Shown here piece by piece: positions 35,229-46,848 of a stretch of DNA of 64,000 bases (position 1 is the first letter of the stretch; every line of letters begins with the position of its first letter). The stretch is from Pratylenchus scribneri (lineage: Eukaryota; Nematoda; Chromadorea; Rhabditida; Pratylenchidae): the NCBI GenBank assembly GCA_030063045.1, contig JAQSEB010000019.1, positions 1,550,001 to 1,614,000 of the forward strand. Direction: 5' to 3'. Position numbers and translations under genes: made by a program. The notes under the pieces are model-generated. The model was not told where the DNA came from, did no database searches, and saw only the letters and a list, made by a program, of their open reading frames with translations.

Positions 35229-36899
35229 TTAATAATAGCGTGGCTCGGAACGGATGTCGGCAAGGGTTTTGTCCAGCTGCAAAAAAAAATTTTGGAAAAT
35301 TGAAGGGATTTATTTATTTATTTTTGGCATTTAATTGCAGCGTTTTTCCGCTCGGAAATTGATGGGAGAATTTAATGGGGCAAATAAATTAAAAAGGAAT
35401 AAAATTGAGAAATAAGACCGGAACCAGAAGGATGGATGGAAAAATTACAGGAAAATAAAAAAAGGAGCAATCGAGAAATCTTATTTCGACCATAAACCGA
35501 AAACCAAATTTTTTGCTTATTTTGAGATTTAATTAAATCGGTATTTTTCATTTTGGCTTTATTTGTCTTTCTTTTGCCCATAGGGCATTTTTCCAATCCC
35601 CAAATTTGGACCTTCTCCAAGAATCGATCCTTTGGTCTTGTGGTCAATTGCACAAAATTTGAGCCAACAATGCGTGAATCTTGACGCTGCACTCCACCTT
35701 GGTACAAATGCGCGGAAAAGGGTGATTGGTGTTGGGTGTCCTTATAGTCCAACAGTGTTTGCCTATCCGTATTGCGCCAACGGTCTTCATCCTCGAACTG
35801 GACACCCCGACCACCCGACGATGGGATGGCACGCAGTGAGGAAGGCGCACCCAACTTAATTGATAAAAAATGACGAAAATTGTCAACAAATTATTTAGAA
35901 ATTGTTTTAATCTTTTCATGAGAATGCCAAAAAAAAGTAATTTACCCGATATGTTCCAAGGGTTGAACTGCGAATTGAAGAGGGTGGGGCGGATGCGGTG
36001 GAAAAGTATTCGGACGATGATTTTGGTGTATAGACGGAAAAACGGGGGTCAGGTGAAGTGATGTTGGTCAATGAGGGGGTTGCCCCAGAGCCAATGCCCA
36101 ATTCCGCATAAACTTCGTCCAGAGGCGATTTCCACAATTGGTCATCATCTTCACATTAAATTTTATTGTTATTTTAAAAATTAAATAGATTCAAAATCTT
36201 TTCTAATTTTGATTCATTTATTCACAAAATAAGGACTCTAAAAAGATTTGTTTTATTTAAATGAAAAGCAAAAGAAATTCGAATTAATGAAGTGAATCCA
36301 TTACATTCATCAAATTATGCTCGAGGCTATACAGTATTACCATTATCATTATACCTATATGAAAAGAGAGAATGATTTTGAGTGAATTGTTGATTGAATA
36401 TTGTCATCAATCAAATTATAATTTCCCCTTTCCCACATGTATCATCTAGTGCATCGCGGCCTAATTGGTCTTCAATGCGTTTCATTGCGGCTGCACTGAT
36501 TTTAGGCCTATCCGTGCATCCCAGAATTCTTTGCGTCGTTGTCGTCGCCCCAACACGACTTTCGGGTGGCGCAAATGAAGGCGGCAATGGCGGACCGCCG
36601 GCCGGCCCATTCGTTTGTTCGGGACGGAAAATGTTTTTCACTGAAAAATGGACCAATCAGCATTGTGCCGTAAAAATTATCAGCCAACCCAAATTCTCAT
36701 AGCTTTGAGTCAATGGGCCGCCGGCAATTTCATTTCGATGCACTCGGGTTGGATCGAATTCCCGAGACCATTGTTCCTGAATTCGATTTGTATAGCCCAA
36801 AGTATCATAGCCGGGTGGCAAAATTTGTTGCCGAGCCGTGGGCCCATCGATTACCGAGGAATAAGAAGGAGAAGAATATGAGGACGAAGACCAGGACAT
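35229..36899 (-). CDS. Unrecognised Ser/Pro-rich protein, multi-exon
   Basis: The minus-strand exon chain starts MSWSSSSYSSPSYSSVIDGP (ATG at 36899). It continues through GYTNRIQEQWSREFDPTRVH to ENL, then across a GT-AG intron (about 36648-36702) to VKNIFRPEQTNGPAGGPPLP. After ISAAAMKRIEDQLGRDALDD a further intron of about 270 bp probably leads to DDQLWKSPLDEVYAELGIGS; that junction is uncertain. Later exons are LGAPSSLRAIPSSGGRGVQF with the following VGSNFVQLTTRPKDRFLEKV, and a short last exon LDKTLADIRSEPRYY ending at a TAA at 35229. No signal peptide, membrane segment or known domain is seen. The composition (Ser, Pro, Gly, Thr, charged) suggests a largely disordered cytosolic scaffold-type protein. 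That the frame stays open through several exons with matching splice sites is the reason to call it. Confidence 0.6.
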
Positions 36900-37555
36900 T
36901 TTTTGGTTGTTTTACGAATTTTGGATCGAGAAATGGCCAAAAGAATAGATCAAATGGATCAATGAAAGGGATGGAAAATTCCGAGAGGCTTTTTGAATGA
37001 ATGGGCCCAACGGGAATTGGCCAGGAGATCAATTTCCCATGGCCGATTGAATGGATGAGGCCAACACAGGAAGGATGAAAGCCATCGGCGACTGGCTGAA
37101 TCGAAGAGCAGCTGGCCAGTTGGGACCGCTTTGCTTTTCCTTCCATTTCTAACTTTCTTCTTTGACGCCATTTTCTCCGAGAATTAAAAAGGGAAAAAGG
37201 GCGAGGCCACAACTTGTAAGAGGAAAATGAGAAATATGGGGGTGGAGGAAATAAAGTTGAATAATCAAAAATATTCTTGGGAGGAATTAAGCTGGGGGAA
37301 ATGGTGACGGGAATTTGTGGAGGAAGAAGCGCAAATAAAAATAAAAAGAAGAACGATTTAAGAAGGGAAAATGTTGGAGGGCCGAAGGGGAAGGGGCCAA
37401 AGGTAAGGGCAAATTCCAGACCAATCCCCTCATTTTGGCCCAGTAAAAAAAACTGTCGATTGCTGTGCACTCCTCCTTTCCATCATCACCTCATTCCTGA
37501 TTCCCCTCAAAAAATATGGCCCCCATGCTTATCACATAAATTTTGCTACCCAAAA
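36900..37555. other. Intergenic between divergent genes
   Basis: This lies between the start of the minus-strand gene (36899) and the GPCR ATG (37556). Open frames here are shadows without splice support. It presumably contains both promoters; no specific element is recognised. Confidence 0.5.
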
Positions 37556-40500
37556 ATGGTCGTTCCCGACGTTTTTGCCAATTGTCCGGGTGAATATCGT
37601 GATCCGGCTGATCAAAAATATCTCACATGCGCTATTGAACCAGGCCAAGTTTGGTGCACTATGCTGAAGGCGAGTTCGAATTTTTGGTCATAGAATTGTG
37701 AATCCAGCCCCTTCTTTGACAAAATCCATTTCAACCCCAAATTAAATAATATATTTGTTTTTTTATTTGTTCCCAGGAATTGCATCGGGCCAAAGAATTT
37801 CGACAATTTTTCTTGGCATTCCTCCCATTGGCCATTGCCATCATCGCTTTGGTGGCCAATTCATTGTTGGCCATCCTTTCCATCCGTCTTCTTTTCCGAA
37901 AGGCATTCATTGGTGGCGGATTATCTCAAAATCAGAAGCAGGAAAAGAATGGAAGGTCAATGAAAAGTGAAAACTGAAAATGCAATTTGTTGGGGATAAC
38001 TTTCCATTAAATATTTAAAAACTAGGAAATAATTGCCCCATTTCTTTTCAGAAAACGTCTCGTTTTGTTGCTTTCCCGTTCGATGGCTTGTTTGTTGGCC
38101 CTTTTCCTTCTCCTTTTTGTCCTTCTTGCCTGGCGTTTTGGGGCCTTCAATTATTGGTCCTTGGTCATTTTTATGGTAGTTGGGGTTGCTCAATTTCTGG
38201 CTATGGCTGGTACAAATTTGGCATTGAGTTCAATGCTCTATGCGGCCGTTCTTCATCCTCTACTCTATCGAAGTCGAATTTCAATGGGATTTTGTTGGGT
38301 TTTAATAGCCACGATTTGGGCCATCGCAATTGGTGCATCGGTTCGTCATCTAAATGCTTAAATTTGTCCAAATTCGGTACAAATGTTCTTGCCATTCATT
38401 GCAATTACAATTACAAATCAGAATGGGGCAATTACAATTACAAATCAGAATAGTGCAATTACAATTACAAATCAGAATGGGGCAATTACAATTACAAATC
38501 AGAATAGTGCAATTACAATTACAAATCAGAATAGTGCAATTACAATTACAAATCAGAATAGTGCAATTACAATTACAAATCAGAATGGGGCAATTACAAT
38601 TACAAATCAGAATGTGCAATTACAATTACAAATCAGAATAGTGCAATTACAATTACAAATCAGAATAGTGCAATTACAATTACAAATCAGAATAGTGCAA
38701 TTACAATTACAAATCAGAATGGGGCAATTACAATTACAAATCAGAATAGTGCAATTACAATTACAAATCAGAATGGGGCAATTACAATTACAAATCAGAA
38801 TAGTGTAATTACAATTACAAATCAGAATAGTGCAATTACAATTACAAATCAGAATAGTGCAATCCTATATATAATTTTCTGTTGGTTTGTCCCCAAAAAA
38901 TATTGTTTAAATTATCTTTGGCGTTATGTATTTTTAAAGGCAAATGTAAGGAAAAGGGGTCCCAAATTAAAAATTGTTTTATTATTTCGGGATGCAACTT
39001 TCTAAGGGTAATTTGGGGCGCTGATCACGAATTTGACATTAGATTTTTGATTAGACATCATCTAATCTATGATTTTTACAAATAATTTACAATATTAAAA
39101 ATAAGCAAATTGCACTAATATTATTTGTGGATAAAAGTTAAATTAAGCATTTTACAGATAAATTAGCATTCAAGCATAGCAATAAAGCATCTTATCAATT
39201 AACTTTTCTTAATTTTTTAAAATGATTTATTTATGCAAAAAGGAAAAAATGGCAATCCTAAAGAATCTGGCCCCCCAAATTTTTTTGCATTTTCTAGGGT
39301 AAAAAATGATGCAGAATTCATATATCACATCAATTTAGTCATATCTTACCATCTTGGTAAGAAAATGCCAGTAGTTCAGCGGTGATATTAACTACTAATG
39401 CCGACTTTTACCAAGAAAAAGCAAAGGGGGGACCAAGGGCATTTTGGGTGAAAATTTTTACTTGGCCATATAATAGCTCAATCGACGCAGCTCGATGAGT
39501 TCGAACCAATGATATCATTTTTATAAGGTAATATGAAGTTATTGGCAAGTTAAGACCAAAAGAAATATTTGTCTTGGTAGCATATTTTGACTTCTAACTT
39601 GCTTATATTGCAATATTATTCAATAAAAATGGTATCATTGGTTCGAGCTCATCGAGCTGCGTCGATTGAGCTATTATATGGCCAAGTAAAAATTTTCACC
39701 CAAAATGCCCTTGGGTCCCCCCCTTTGCTTTTTCTTGGTAAAAGTCGGCATTTTCTTACCAAGATGGTAAGATATGACAAAATAGATGTGATATATTAAT
39801 TCTGCATCATTTTTTACCCTGGAAAATGCAAAAAAATTTGGGGGGCCAGATTCTTTAGGATTGCCGAAAAAATATTGATGCATCCTGTTTTTTCGGGGAG
39901 GGGCGACAAGACCTATAATATATAATAGGATGATTAAGATGATGAAGATGATGAAAAAAATGATGAGGATGAAGAAGATGGTGAAGATGGGGATAATGAT
40001 GAAGATGACGATGATGAAGATGACGATGATGAAGATGAGAAAATAATGAGGATGAAGATAATAATAATGATGAAAATGATAATGAATATGAACAAGATGA
40101 TGAAATGAGGATAATGATGATAATGAAGTCGAAATGAGAGGATGTTGAAAATGAGGTTGAGAGGAAGATGAAGAAGATGATGAAGATGAGGATAATGATG
40201 ATGATGAAGAAGATGATGAAGATGAGGATAATGATGATGATGAAGTCGAGAATGAGAGGATGATGAAGATGAGGTTGAGAGGAAGATGAAGATGATGAGA
40301 AGATAAGGATAATGATGATGATGAAGAAGATGATGAAGATGAGGATAATGATGATGATGAAGTCGAGAATGAGAGGATGATGAAGATGAGGTTGAGAGGA
40401 AGATGAAGAAGATGATGAAGATGAGGATAATGATGATGATGAAGAAGATGATGAAGATGAGGTTGAGAGGAAGATGAAGATGATGAGAAGATAAGGATAA

Positions 40501-42734
40501 TGATGATGATGAAGAAGATAAGGATAATGATGATGATGAAGACGGGAATGAGAGGGTGATGAAGATGAGGTTGAGAGGAAGATGAAGAAGATGATGAACA
40601 TGAGGATAATGATGATGATGAAGAAGATGATGAAGATGAGGTTGAGAGGAAGATGAAGAAGATGATGAAGATGACGATAGTGATGATGATGAAGAAGATG
40701 ATGAAGATGAGGATAATGATGATGATGCAGTCGAGAATGAGAGGATGATGAAGATGAGGTTGAGAGGAAGATGAAGAAGATGATGAAGATGAGGATAATG
40801 ATGATGATGAAGAAGATGATGAAGATGAGGATAATGATGATGATGATGATGAAGTCGAGAATGAGAGGATGATGAAGATGAGGTTGAGAGGAAGATGAAG
40901 ATGATGAGAAGATAAGGATAATGATGATGATGAAGAAGATAAGGATGATGATGATGATGAAGACGAGAATGAGAGGGTGATGAAAATGAGAGGATGATTA
41001 AGATGAAGATGATGAGATGATGACAATAATGATGATGAGGATGATGATGAAGATGAAGAAGAGGATGATGAAAATGAGATGATGATGAAAGATAATGAAG
41101 ATGATAATAATGATGAAGATGATGATGAAGATGAACAAGATGTTGAAGATGAGGATAATGATGATACGAAGAAGACCATCATCATCTTCTTATTCATCCT
41201 ATTATAAATTATAGGTCTTGCCCCCCTGCTGCTGATAATCTTCTTGGCCCCCCTCCGCCGTCCGCCCCCCAAGGAAAGTAACAAAATCAGAATTTAAAAA
41301 TAAGAAAAATCGGAATTAAAATTCAGAATAAGAATAAAATCAGAATTAAAAATCAGAATTAAAATAAAACTTTTTGCATATTTAGCATGATTGTTGTTGA
41401 TTATTTTGCCTAGCTCAGGGGTTCGCCCGTAGGGCGAACTCCTGAGCTAGTTACAATTACAAATCAGAATAGTGCAATTACAATTAAAAATCAGAATAGT
41501 GCAATTACAATTACAAATCAGAATAGTGTAATTACAATTACAAATCAGAATAGTGCAATTACAATTACAAATCAGAATAGTGCAATTACAATTACAAATC
41601 AGAATAGTGCAATTACAATTACAAATCAGAATAGTGCAATTACAATTACAAATCAGAATAGTGCAATTACAATTACAAATCAGAATAGTGCAATTACAAT
41701 TACAAATCAGAATAGTGCAATTACAATTAAAAATCAGAATAGTGCAATTACAATTACAAATCAGAATAGTGTAATTACAATTACAAATCAGAATAGTGCA
41801 ATTACAATTACAAATCAGAATAGTGCAATTACAATTACAAATCAGAATAGTGCAATTACAATTACAAATCAGAATAGTGCAATTACAATTACAAATCAGA
41901 ATAGTGCAATTACAATTACAAATCAGAATAGTGCAATTACAATTACAAATCAGAATAGTGCAATTACAATTACAATTCAAAATGGAGGAATTATTACAAT
42001 TACAAATCAGAATAAGGGAAATCTTAATTTTCTCACCTTATTATAGATTCCATTTGCCCTTCTCGGTGCCACTCTCTTCTACCCCCAATCCGCTCCAATT
42101 AATTGCCCTTTCGATGATTGCCAATGGCCAATTTCATTGTGCCTATTTCTACTATTGACCATCGCCTATTTTCTTACCATTTCCTTCCATTTGGCCATGC
42201 TTTGGCAAATGCATCGGAAGACTCGTCGAATTCAACCTCGATCACAGAGTAAAGGATCAATGGAGAATGCTTTCATGGAACGCCATTTCCGGGCAATGAA
42301 TCGACTCAGCTTGAATTTACTTGTTTTTAGGTGAATAAAATCGCAAGCCATTTCAATTTTTACTCAATTTTAGTCTTTGCAAAGTGCCATTTGTGTTGAT
42401 CTCACTAATTGGCCTCATTAAATTGGAAGGCCTTCGACAACTTGGCCTTGGCCATAAAAGTCATTGTAAAACCTTTTTACATGGCCAACTTTTTTTCCAA
42501 GTGGAATTATTGTCCAGTTTGGCAGCCGTTGTTTGGCTCATTGGTTTGTGCCCATCCAATCCTACTTAATTAATACTTTCCTTCTTTTCCATAGGAATGG
42601 TTTTGGACCCGGCCATTGATCTTTGTTTGGATTCTCGTTTCCAAAATTCTCTTCAGCCATTTTTTGGCCCAATTAAATCATTCCTTAAATGTCCCAGAAA
42701 ACAACAAATTATTGATGATGAATTAAATAAATAA
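37556..42734 (+). CDS. Orphan seven-transmembrane receptor (rhodopsin-like GPCR)
   Basis: Six exons (37556-37669, 37777-37955, 38052-38340, 42047-42330, 42374-42543, 42595-42734) join in frame to 391 residues. An N-terminal ectodomain with three cysteines precedes TM1 (LAFLPLAIAIIALVANSLLA), TM2 (ACLLALFLLLFVLLAW), TM3, TM4, TM5 (WPISLCLFLLLTIAYFLTIS), TM6 (near LVFSLCKVPFVLISLIGLI) and TM7 (LLSSLAAVVWLIGMVLDPAI). DPAID stands where NPxxY is expected, followed by a cytoplasmic tail. After TM3 the sequence is MLYAAVLHPLLYRSR, which matches the DRYxxVxHPLxY pattern but lacks the Asp-Arg pair. The ligand is unknown; nematodes have many such orphan receptors. The first intron (37670-37776) starts AAG|GCGAGT, a GC-AG intron. 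Intron 3 (38341-42046) is 3.7 kb of repeats: two 27-bp arrays, a MULE-derived MITE and a GATGAA-rich TIR element. Confidence 0.82.
38398..38863. repeat. 27-bp minisatellite, second array, about 17 units
   Basis: It has the same unit as the 12.4-17.9 kb array, with GGGG and AGTG variants interspersed and one shortened unit (GAATGTGCAATT, near 38611). It lies near the 5' end of the large GPCR intron. Confidence 0.95.
39251..39865. mobile_element. MULE-derived non-autonomous element, 615 bp
   Basis: The ends GGCAATCCTAAAGAATC and GATTCTTTAGGATTGCC are the same as those of the full MULE at 27858-30035. Almost the whole element is terminal inverted repeat (about 290 bp each arm, including CTTACCATCTTGGTAAGAAA and its complement) around a short centre. 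An 8-bp direct duplication, GAAAAAAT, flanks it (39243-39250 and 39866-39873). It has no coding capacity. Confidence 0.92.
39907..41220. mobile_element. TIR-bounded element filled with GATGAA/GATGAT satellite, about 1.3 kb
   Basis: Left end CAAGACCTATAATATATAAT then AGGATGATTAAGATG; right end, read in reverse complement, CAAGACCTATAATTTATAAT then AGGATGAATAAG. Between these inverted ends lies purine-rich GATGAA/GATGAT repeat with a higher-order period of roughly 120 bp marked by GTCGAGAATGAGAGGATGAT (near 40240, 40360, 40730 and 40855). The minus strand reads as a long Ser/Ile/Leu-rich open frame with no biological support. No target duplication was recognised. Confidence 0.65.
41410..41450. 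repeat. 41-bp near-perfect hairpin at the edge of array 3
   Basis: CTAGCTCAGGGGTTCGCCC, a GTA loop, then GGGCGAACTCCTGAGCTAG: 19-bp arms with a single G:T mismatch. It directly abuts the first unit of the 41451-42012 array. The high GC content contrasts with the AT-rich surroundings. Confidence 0.85.
41451..42012. repeat. 27-bp minisatellite, third array, about 21 units
   Basis: It has the same 27-bp unit, here almost entirely the AGTG variant. A few units have AATTAAAAATC or GTGTAATT changes, and these recur together at 41486-41530 and 41727-41772, pointing to a block duplication of nine units (243 bp). It ends about 35 bp before the GPCR exon at 42047. Confidence 0.95.
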
Positions 42735-43213
42735 ATGAATGTGATCCAAACACAAATCATTTCTTCCTCATTTTTCCTTTATTTTGCGTTGATTTGCAAA
42801 TGGAAAGAAGCATGGGAGCGGGGCAAAACTAGTTTTGGGGAGGGAAAAGGGGTTTTGGCCAAAGTAAAGGGAATTGATGGGAATAGAAGCTGTTTTTGTG
42901 CTTTCCACCCAAACACTCTCGTTCAATGATTTGCCATAAATCGCTGGAACTTAACATTTTCCCCATGGCTGTTTGTTCCACTGACCCTTTCCTCCCTCCG
43001 GCTGACTTCATTATTCCATTTATTCATTTATTTGTGTTTTGTTTCCTTTATAGGTTTCGCGCCCTTTCCCTTCTAAAAAGCATTCTCCGTTCATCTACCT
43101 TCCAATTTCGCTTCATTTCCTTTGTTTTGTTGCCCTTTTTTGTTGTTTGGTGCGCAAATATATAAAAGTTGATTGGACCCGTTTCGCCCTTTCATCGTCC
43201 ATTTTCCCACAAA
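42735..43213. other. Intergenic, no gene called
   Basis: This lies between the GPCR stop and the BPI-like start on the same strand. No exon is supported; it presumably contains the 3' end signal of one and the promoter of the other. Confidence 0.5.
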
Positions 43214-46083
43214 ATGGCTTCATTCCTTCTTCTTCTCTTTTGCCTTTTCATCGTTCCCCGTCCAAATTTTGGCCAACAAATTTCGGCCAATCCATTGACA
43301 GGCGAAGGCCTTGGAAATGTAGGTCAAAAATTAATTATTGCTATTTTAAATTTATCCGTCAGCAATTTTTCCATTACTTAAAAATCAACAATTTTTCAAT
43401 TAATTTTTATTGTCTTTGAATTTAGGCCAATAATAGTTTGACTTTAGAGTTAAATATTATTAAAAGCTTTGTCTTTAAAACCCGATAATTAATTGAAGGA
43501 ATAAAACCATCCAAATTTATTCTAATCGTTCAATTCAGAAGGCCGGTGTGCGTGCCCGTTTGTCCCAGAAGGGCGTAAACTACATTTCCACATTCCTCAA
43601 GGACATTTTAATTCAACAAGTGGCCGGCCCAAGTCCACTGAACAACAATGAGGAAATCCAAATCCAGGTACTAGTTCCCCTCAAAATGGTATATATTGTT
43701 GGCAACATGATTTTCGTAGTTGGAAGGTGGCAAAACCAAATTGCAAGATTTGCATTTGGACGTTCAAAAGGGACCTGCCCATTTGCGAACTAGGACTGAG
43801 GCACCCAAACAAGCTTTGGTGGAAATGCCGGCCATCAATTTTGTGTATGAATATTTTGGATGGAATTTCACATTTTCTCCCAAATTGTTCCAATATATTT
43901 CAGTTGCAAAGGCAAAATGGATTCAGGCGAATTGTTCCGAATGGTCATCGTCGATTCCACACTTTTATTGAATGTTTCAGCCATAAAACATGCCCAAGTT
44001 TATTCACAATTTCCTTCATTTGTCCAAAATTAAATTCAGGGGGCACCAAATTTCCGCATTGAAAAGTTGCCAACCTTTATTTCACTCAAATAATTTACAT
44101 TTTCAGATGCCAACTTCGACTGGAAAAGCCGCCGGTTATTTCAGTAGAAGGTGCAAAGGATGAAGGCAGAAAGATGGCATTGGAAAAAGGATTGACAGAG
44201 GCAGGCACTGAAATGCTTGAACAGGTCGAAATTTTGGCAATTTTGGCTATTTAAATATTTTCAGTTGGTCTGTTCCCGTGTGGTTTTCGTATTGGAAGAG
44301 GTCAGAAAAATATTAAATGAGGACATTTTTACTTGGATTTGACCCAAATCAAAAAACATCCAATAATCCTTAATTCAGCGTGTCAATCAGCGACTCGCCC
44401 TGTTACCCTCCAAATTGAGTTTGGCCCAATTGAATGGAACATTCATTGTCGATGAATTGTTGAGGAGGGTTGGAGCCAGAAGGCAAAGGTACAAAAATGG
44501 ACGAAAAAATGAATTTTATTTCCTCTCTTTTAAAGAAGAGCTGAAGCTGGCTCTGGCGCCGATTCTGATGGAACTGCCGATTCGGAATTGTTCGCCAGGT
44601 GTAATCAATACAATAATTCTTAAATTCCTTTTTCCATTTTTACAGTTTCAATGTTTCTCGAGCCGACAGCCTCTTCCTCGACTACTCCATCATCGACATT
44701 CGGGCCGATCAAAGGGGCATAGAGGTGGACAGCAGCGGTGAAGTGTCCATCCGTGGGAGAGGTGGAACCCCATTTGGTCAGTACAAACGATGAACATTTT
44801 TGGCCAATTTTTAAAAATTATTAATTCCTTTTTCAATGAATTCAAATTCATTCCCCATTAGCCAATTATCCCCTTGAATCCATCACCCAATTTACATTGC
44901 TTTAGGCCCAATTGCCCTTTCGCTGCCCAGCCAACCCAATGAGGAGCAAATGTTGCAATTGTTAGTCGCCGATTTTATGCCAAATTCCCTACTCCATCAC
45001 GGCCATTCCATTGGATTGTTCAATTCACGGATCGACCCATCCACCCCACATTTTGGGCCAATCATGCGGACAACGTGTCCGGCTAGTTTTTGAGCCAAAC
45101 CAATTTTACTGTTTATTTTGTACATTTTTAGCCGGTCAGTGGTCTTCTTTTTTGCCTCGGCGATTTTGTATGTTTTTCCTTTGAATTAGTTCCACTTTTA
45201 TTCAATAGTTCCCAACATTACGTGCCATCCACCCCAATCATGGATTGGCCCTTCTATTCAGCACAATCCATCCTCCGAACATCAAATTCCGTGCCCAATC
45301 CGCCGGGGGCATTTCCTTCTCGTTGCTTGGCAAAATTGTGATGAGTCTTATGGGTCAAACAGGCAGTAAATTGACAAAAAATGAGACGGAAGTGGCACAA
45401 ATGGAAATCAGCGTTGATGCGCACATGAAAATACGGTTAAGCAGCACAATGGTGAAACCGAAAATAAATTTGGATAAAATTGTGTTGGTCGGTGAATTTA
45501 TTGATAAATTTGCAAAATGGATGGAAATTTGCAGAAAACATTGACCCCGGGGGTTTTGGCCCAAAGTGAACTGGACAGATCCGTGTTAGTGGCCAGAGAA
45601 GTGCTTCAAAGAATGGTGAGAATGGCATTAATTAATAGAGGAAAGGGGACGGAAATTATTCAAAGAGGAAAATTAGATTAGAGAGAGACATTCATTTCAG
45701 GAAAAGATTCCCTAAGGTCTCATCAGAATTAACTGAACATTCAGTATAGTAAAAAGTAAAAACTAAAAATGATCGTAAAATTGTGTTAATAATTTATGGC
45801 TTTATTCCAACCTTGTTAAACGAACTTAATTATATTTGTTCTGCAGTCAAATTATTTTGATTAATCAGTATAAACTAAATTTGTAATCCAAAATCGCATA
45901 TTCAAGGTGAATGACATGCTCCGTGGCGGCATCCCAATCCCAGTTCATCCACTTTTAATGTTGAATAGGCCAAAAGTGAAAATAATGGATCGGCATTTGC
46001 TTCTTTTGACCAATGTGGAATTCAATGAGCCATTAATGCGCCAAATCACCAGTGCATCATTGGATGGACGAACTTCACTATAA
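43214..46083 (+). CDS. BPI/LBP-family secreted lipid-binding protein
   Basis: The first exon is a signal peptide (MASFLLLLFCLFIVP ... FG). The mature start AGVRARLSQKGVNYIS matches the family hallmark GVVARITQKGLDY. Following exons fit the N-terminal barrel (VEMPAINFVYEYFGWNF), the connecting beta-sheet and the C-terminal barrel (MLQLLVADFMPNSLLHH, KIVMSLMGQTGSKLTKNETE, MEISVDAHMKIRL). The last exon, VNDMLRGGIPIPVHPLLMLN and the terminal LLLLTNVEFNEPLM, matches the conserved C-terminal strand and helix. About ten short introns are present; the longest (about 45615-45906) carries no recognised repeat. Family members bind lipopolysaccharide, phospholipid or sterol esters extracellularly; in nematodes the function is not settled, with innate defence or lipid transport the usual suggestions. 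Some internal junctions (43670-44150) are uncertain. Confidence 0.85.
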
Positions 46084-46371
46084 TCGATTAGAGAATGATA
46101 CCGACATTGGAAACGGGTTCAAAAATGCCAAAAACAAATATTCTCTACACCCCTATTAATTTGTATTTTTGCCCAAAAAATAGTACAAGAAAAAGAAAGG
46201 AAATTATGTGCTCAAATTGTCCAAAATGTACAAAAATGCATAAATTATCAGTCATTTTCTATTTATTTATTCTTCATAAGGCACTGTAACTCGCAATGCC
46301 TCCTCAAAATTGACGGGCCCTCGAAGTAAATTTCCGCCTGAATATTTAATATTATTTTTATTGTTCATCAT

Positions 46372-46848
46372 TCAAAAAATGCCTCGATGAAGTTTTGCCC
46401 TTTGGCTGGCCACCTGTTGGGCACTTAATCGGCGCAAAAAATCCGTGGAAATTTGAGGGCTTTTGTCGCCATCCTCCTCCGAAATTGATGCCAATTCGGG
46501 CGTGGCCAAATCGGGCTGAAATCAATGTTAACAATTTTAATATAAATTATCCCTAAAACCGGGGCTGTGTCCTCATCGAGAGAGGCCCTTTGGGGCCGGC
46601 CATCCCGATTAAAGTCGATTGGAGGCAATTCCTTTTGGGGAAATATTTTAATTTTTAAGGCCATCTTCCCATACCATCCACATTCTTTCCGTCGATTCTT
46701 TCTTTGCCTTCAAGTTTTCAGATGAATTTTTGGTTGGCCCATTTAAATTGCCAAATTCTATGCCATTCCCATTTTCCTGGTTTGTGCCATTTTCGGCCAT
46801 TTCATTGCCATTTTTTTGCTCAAAATGCGTCAAATTCCATTTTGTCAT
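46372..46848 (-). CDS. Small hydrophilic protein, unrecognised
   Basis: On the minus strand a site AATATAG (ending near 46874) precedes MTKWNLTHFEQKNGNEMAEN (ATG at 46848). The frame runs through an Asn/Glu/Lys-rich stretch to KESTERMWM, a GT-AG intron to ELPPIDFNRDGRPQRASLDE, and a second short intron to PDLATPELASISEEDGDKSP, ending FLRRLSAQQVASQRAKLHRG-IF and a stop at 46372. That is about 105-110 residues. RRLS and RPQRAS are possible basophilic-kinase sites. No domain is recognised. The protein may start further upstream if the AG at 46874 is a cis acceptor. Confidence 0.5.

Noticed and set aside
39674..41284. 536-codon minus-strand open frame rich in Ser, Leu and Ile
   Set aside because: It is the complement of a GATGAA/GATGAT satellite; composition is fully explained by the repeat and there is no start context or splice support.
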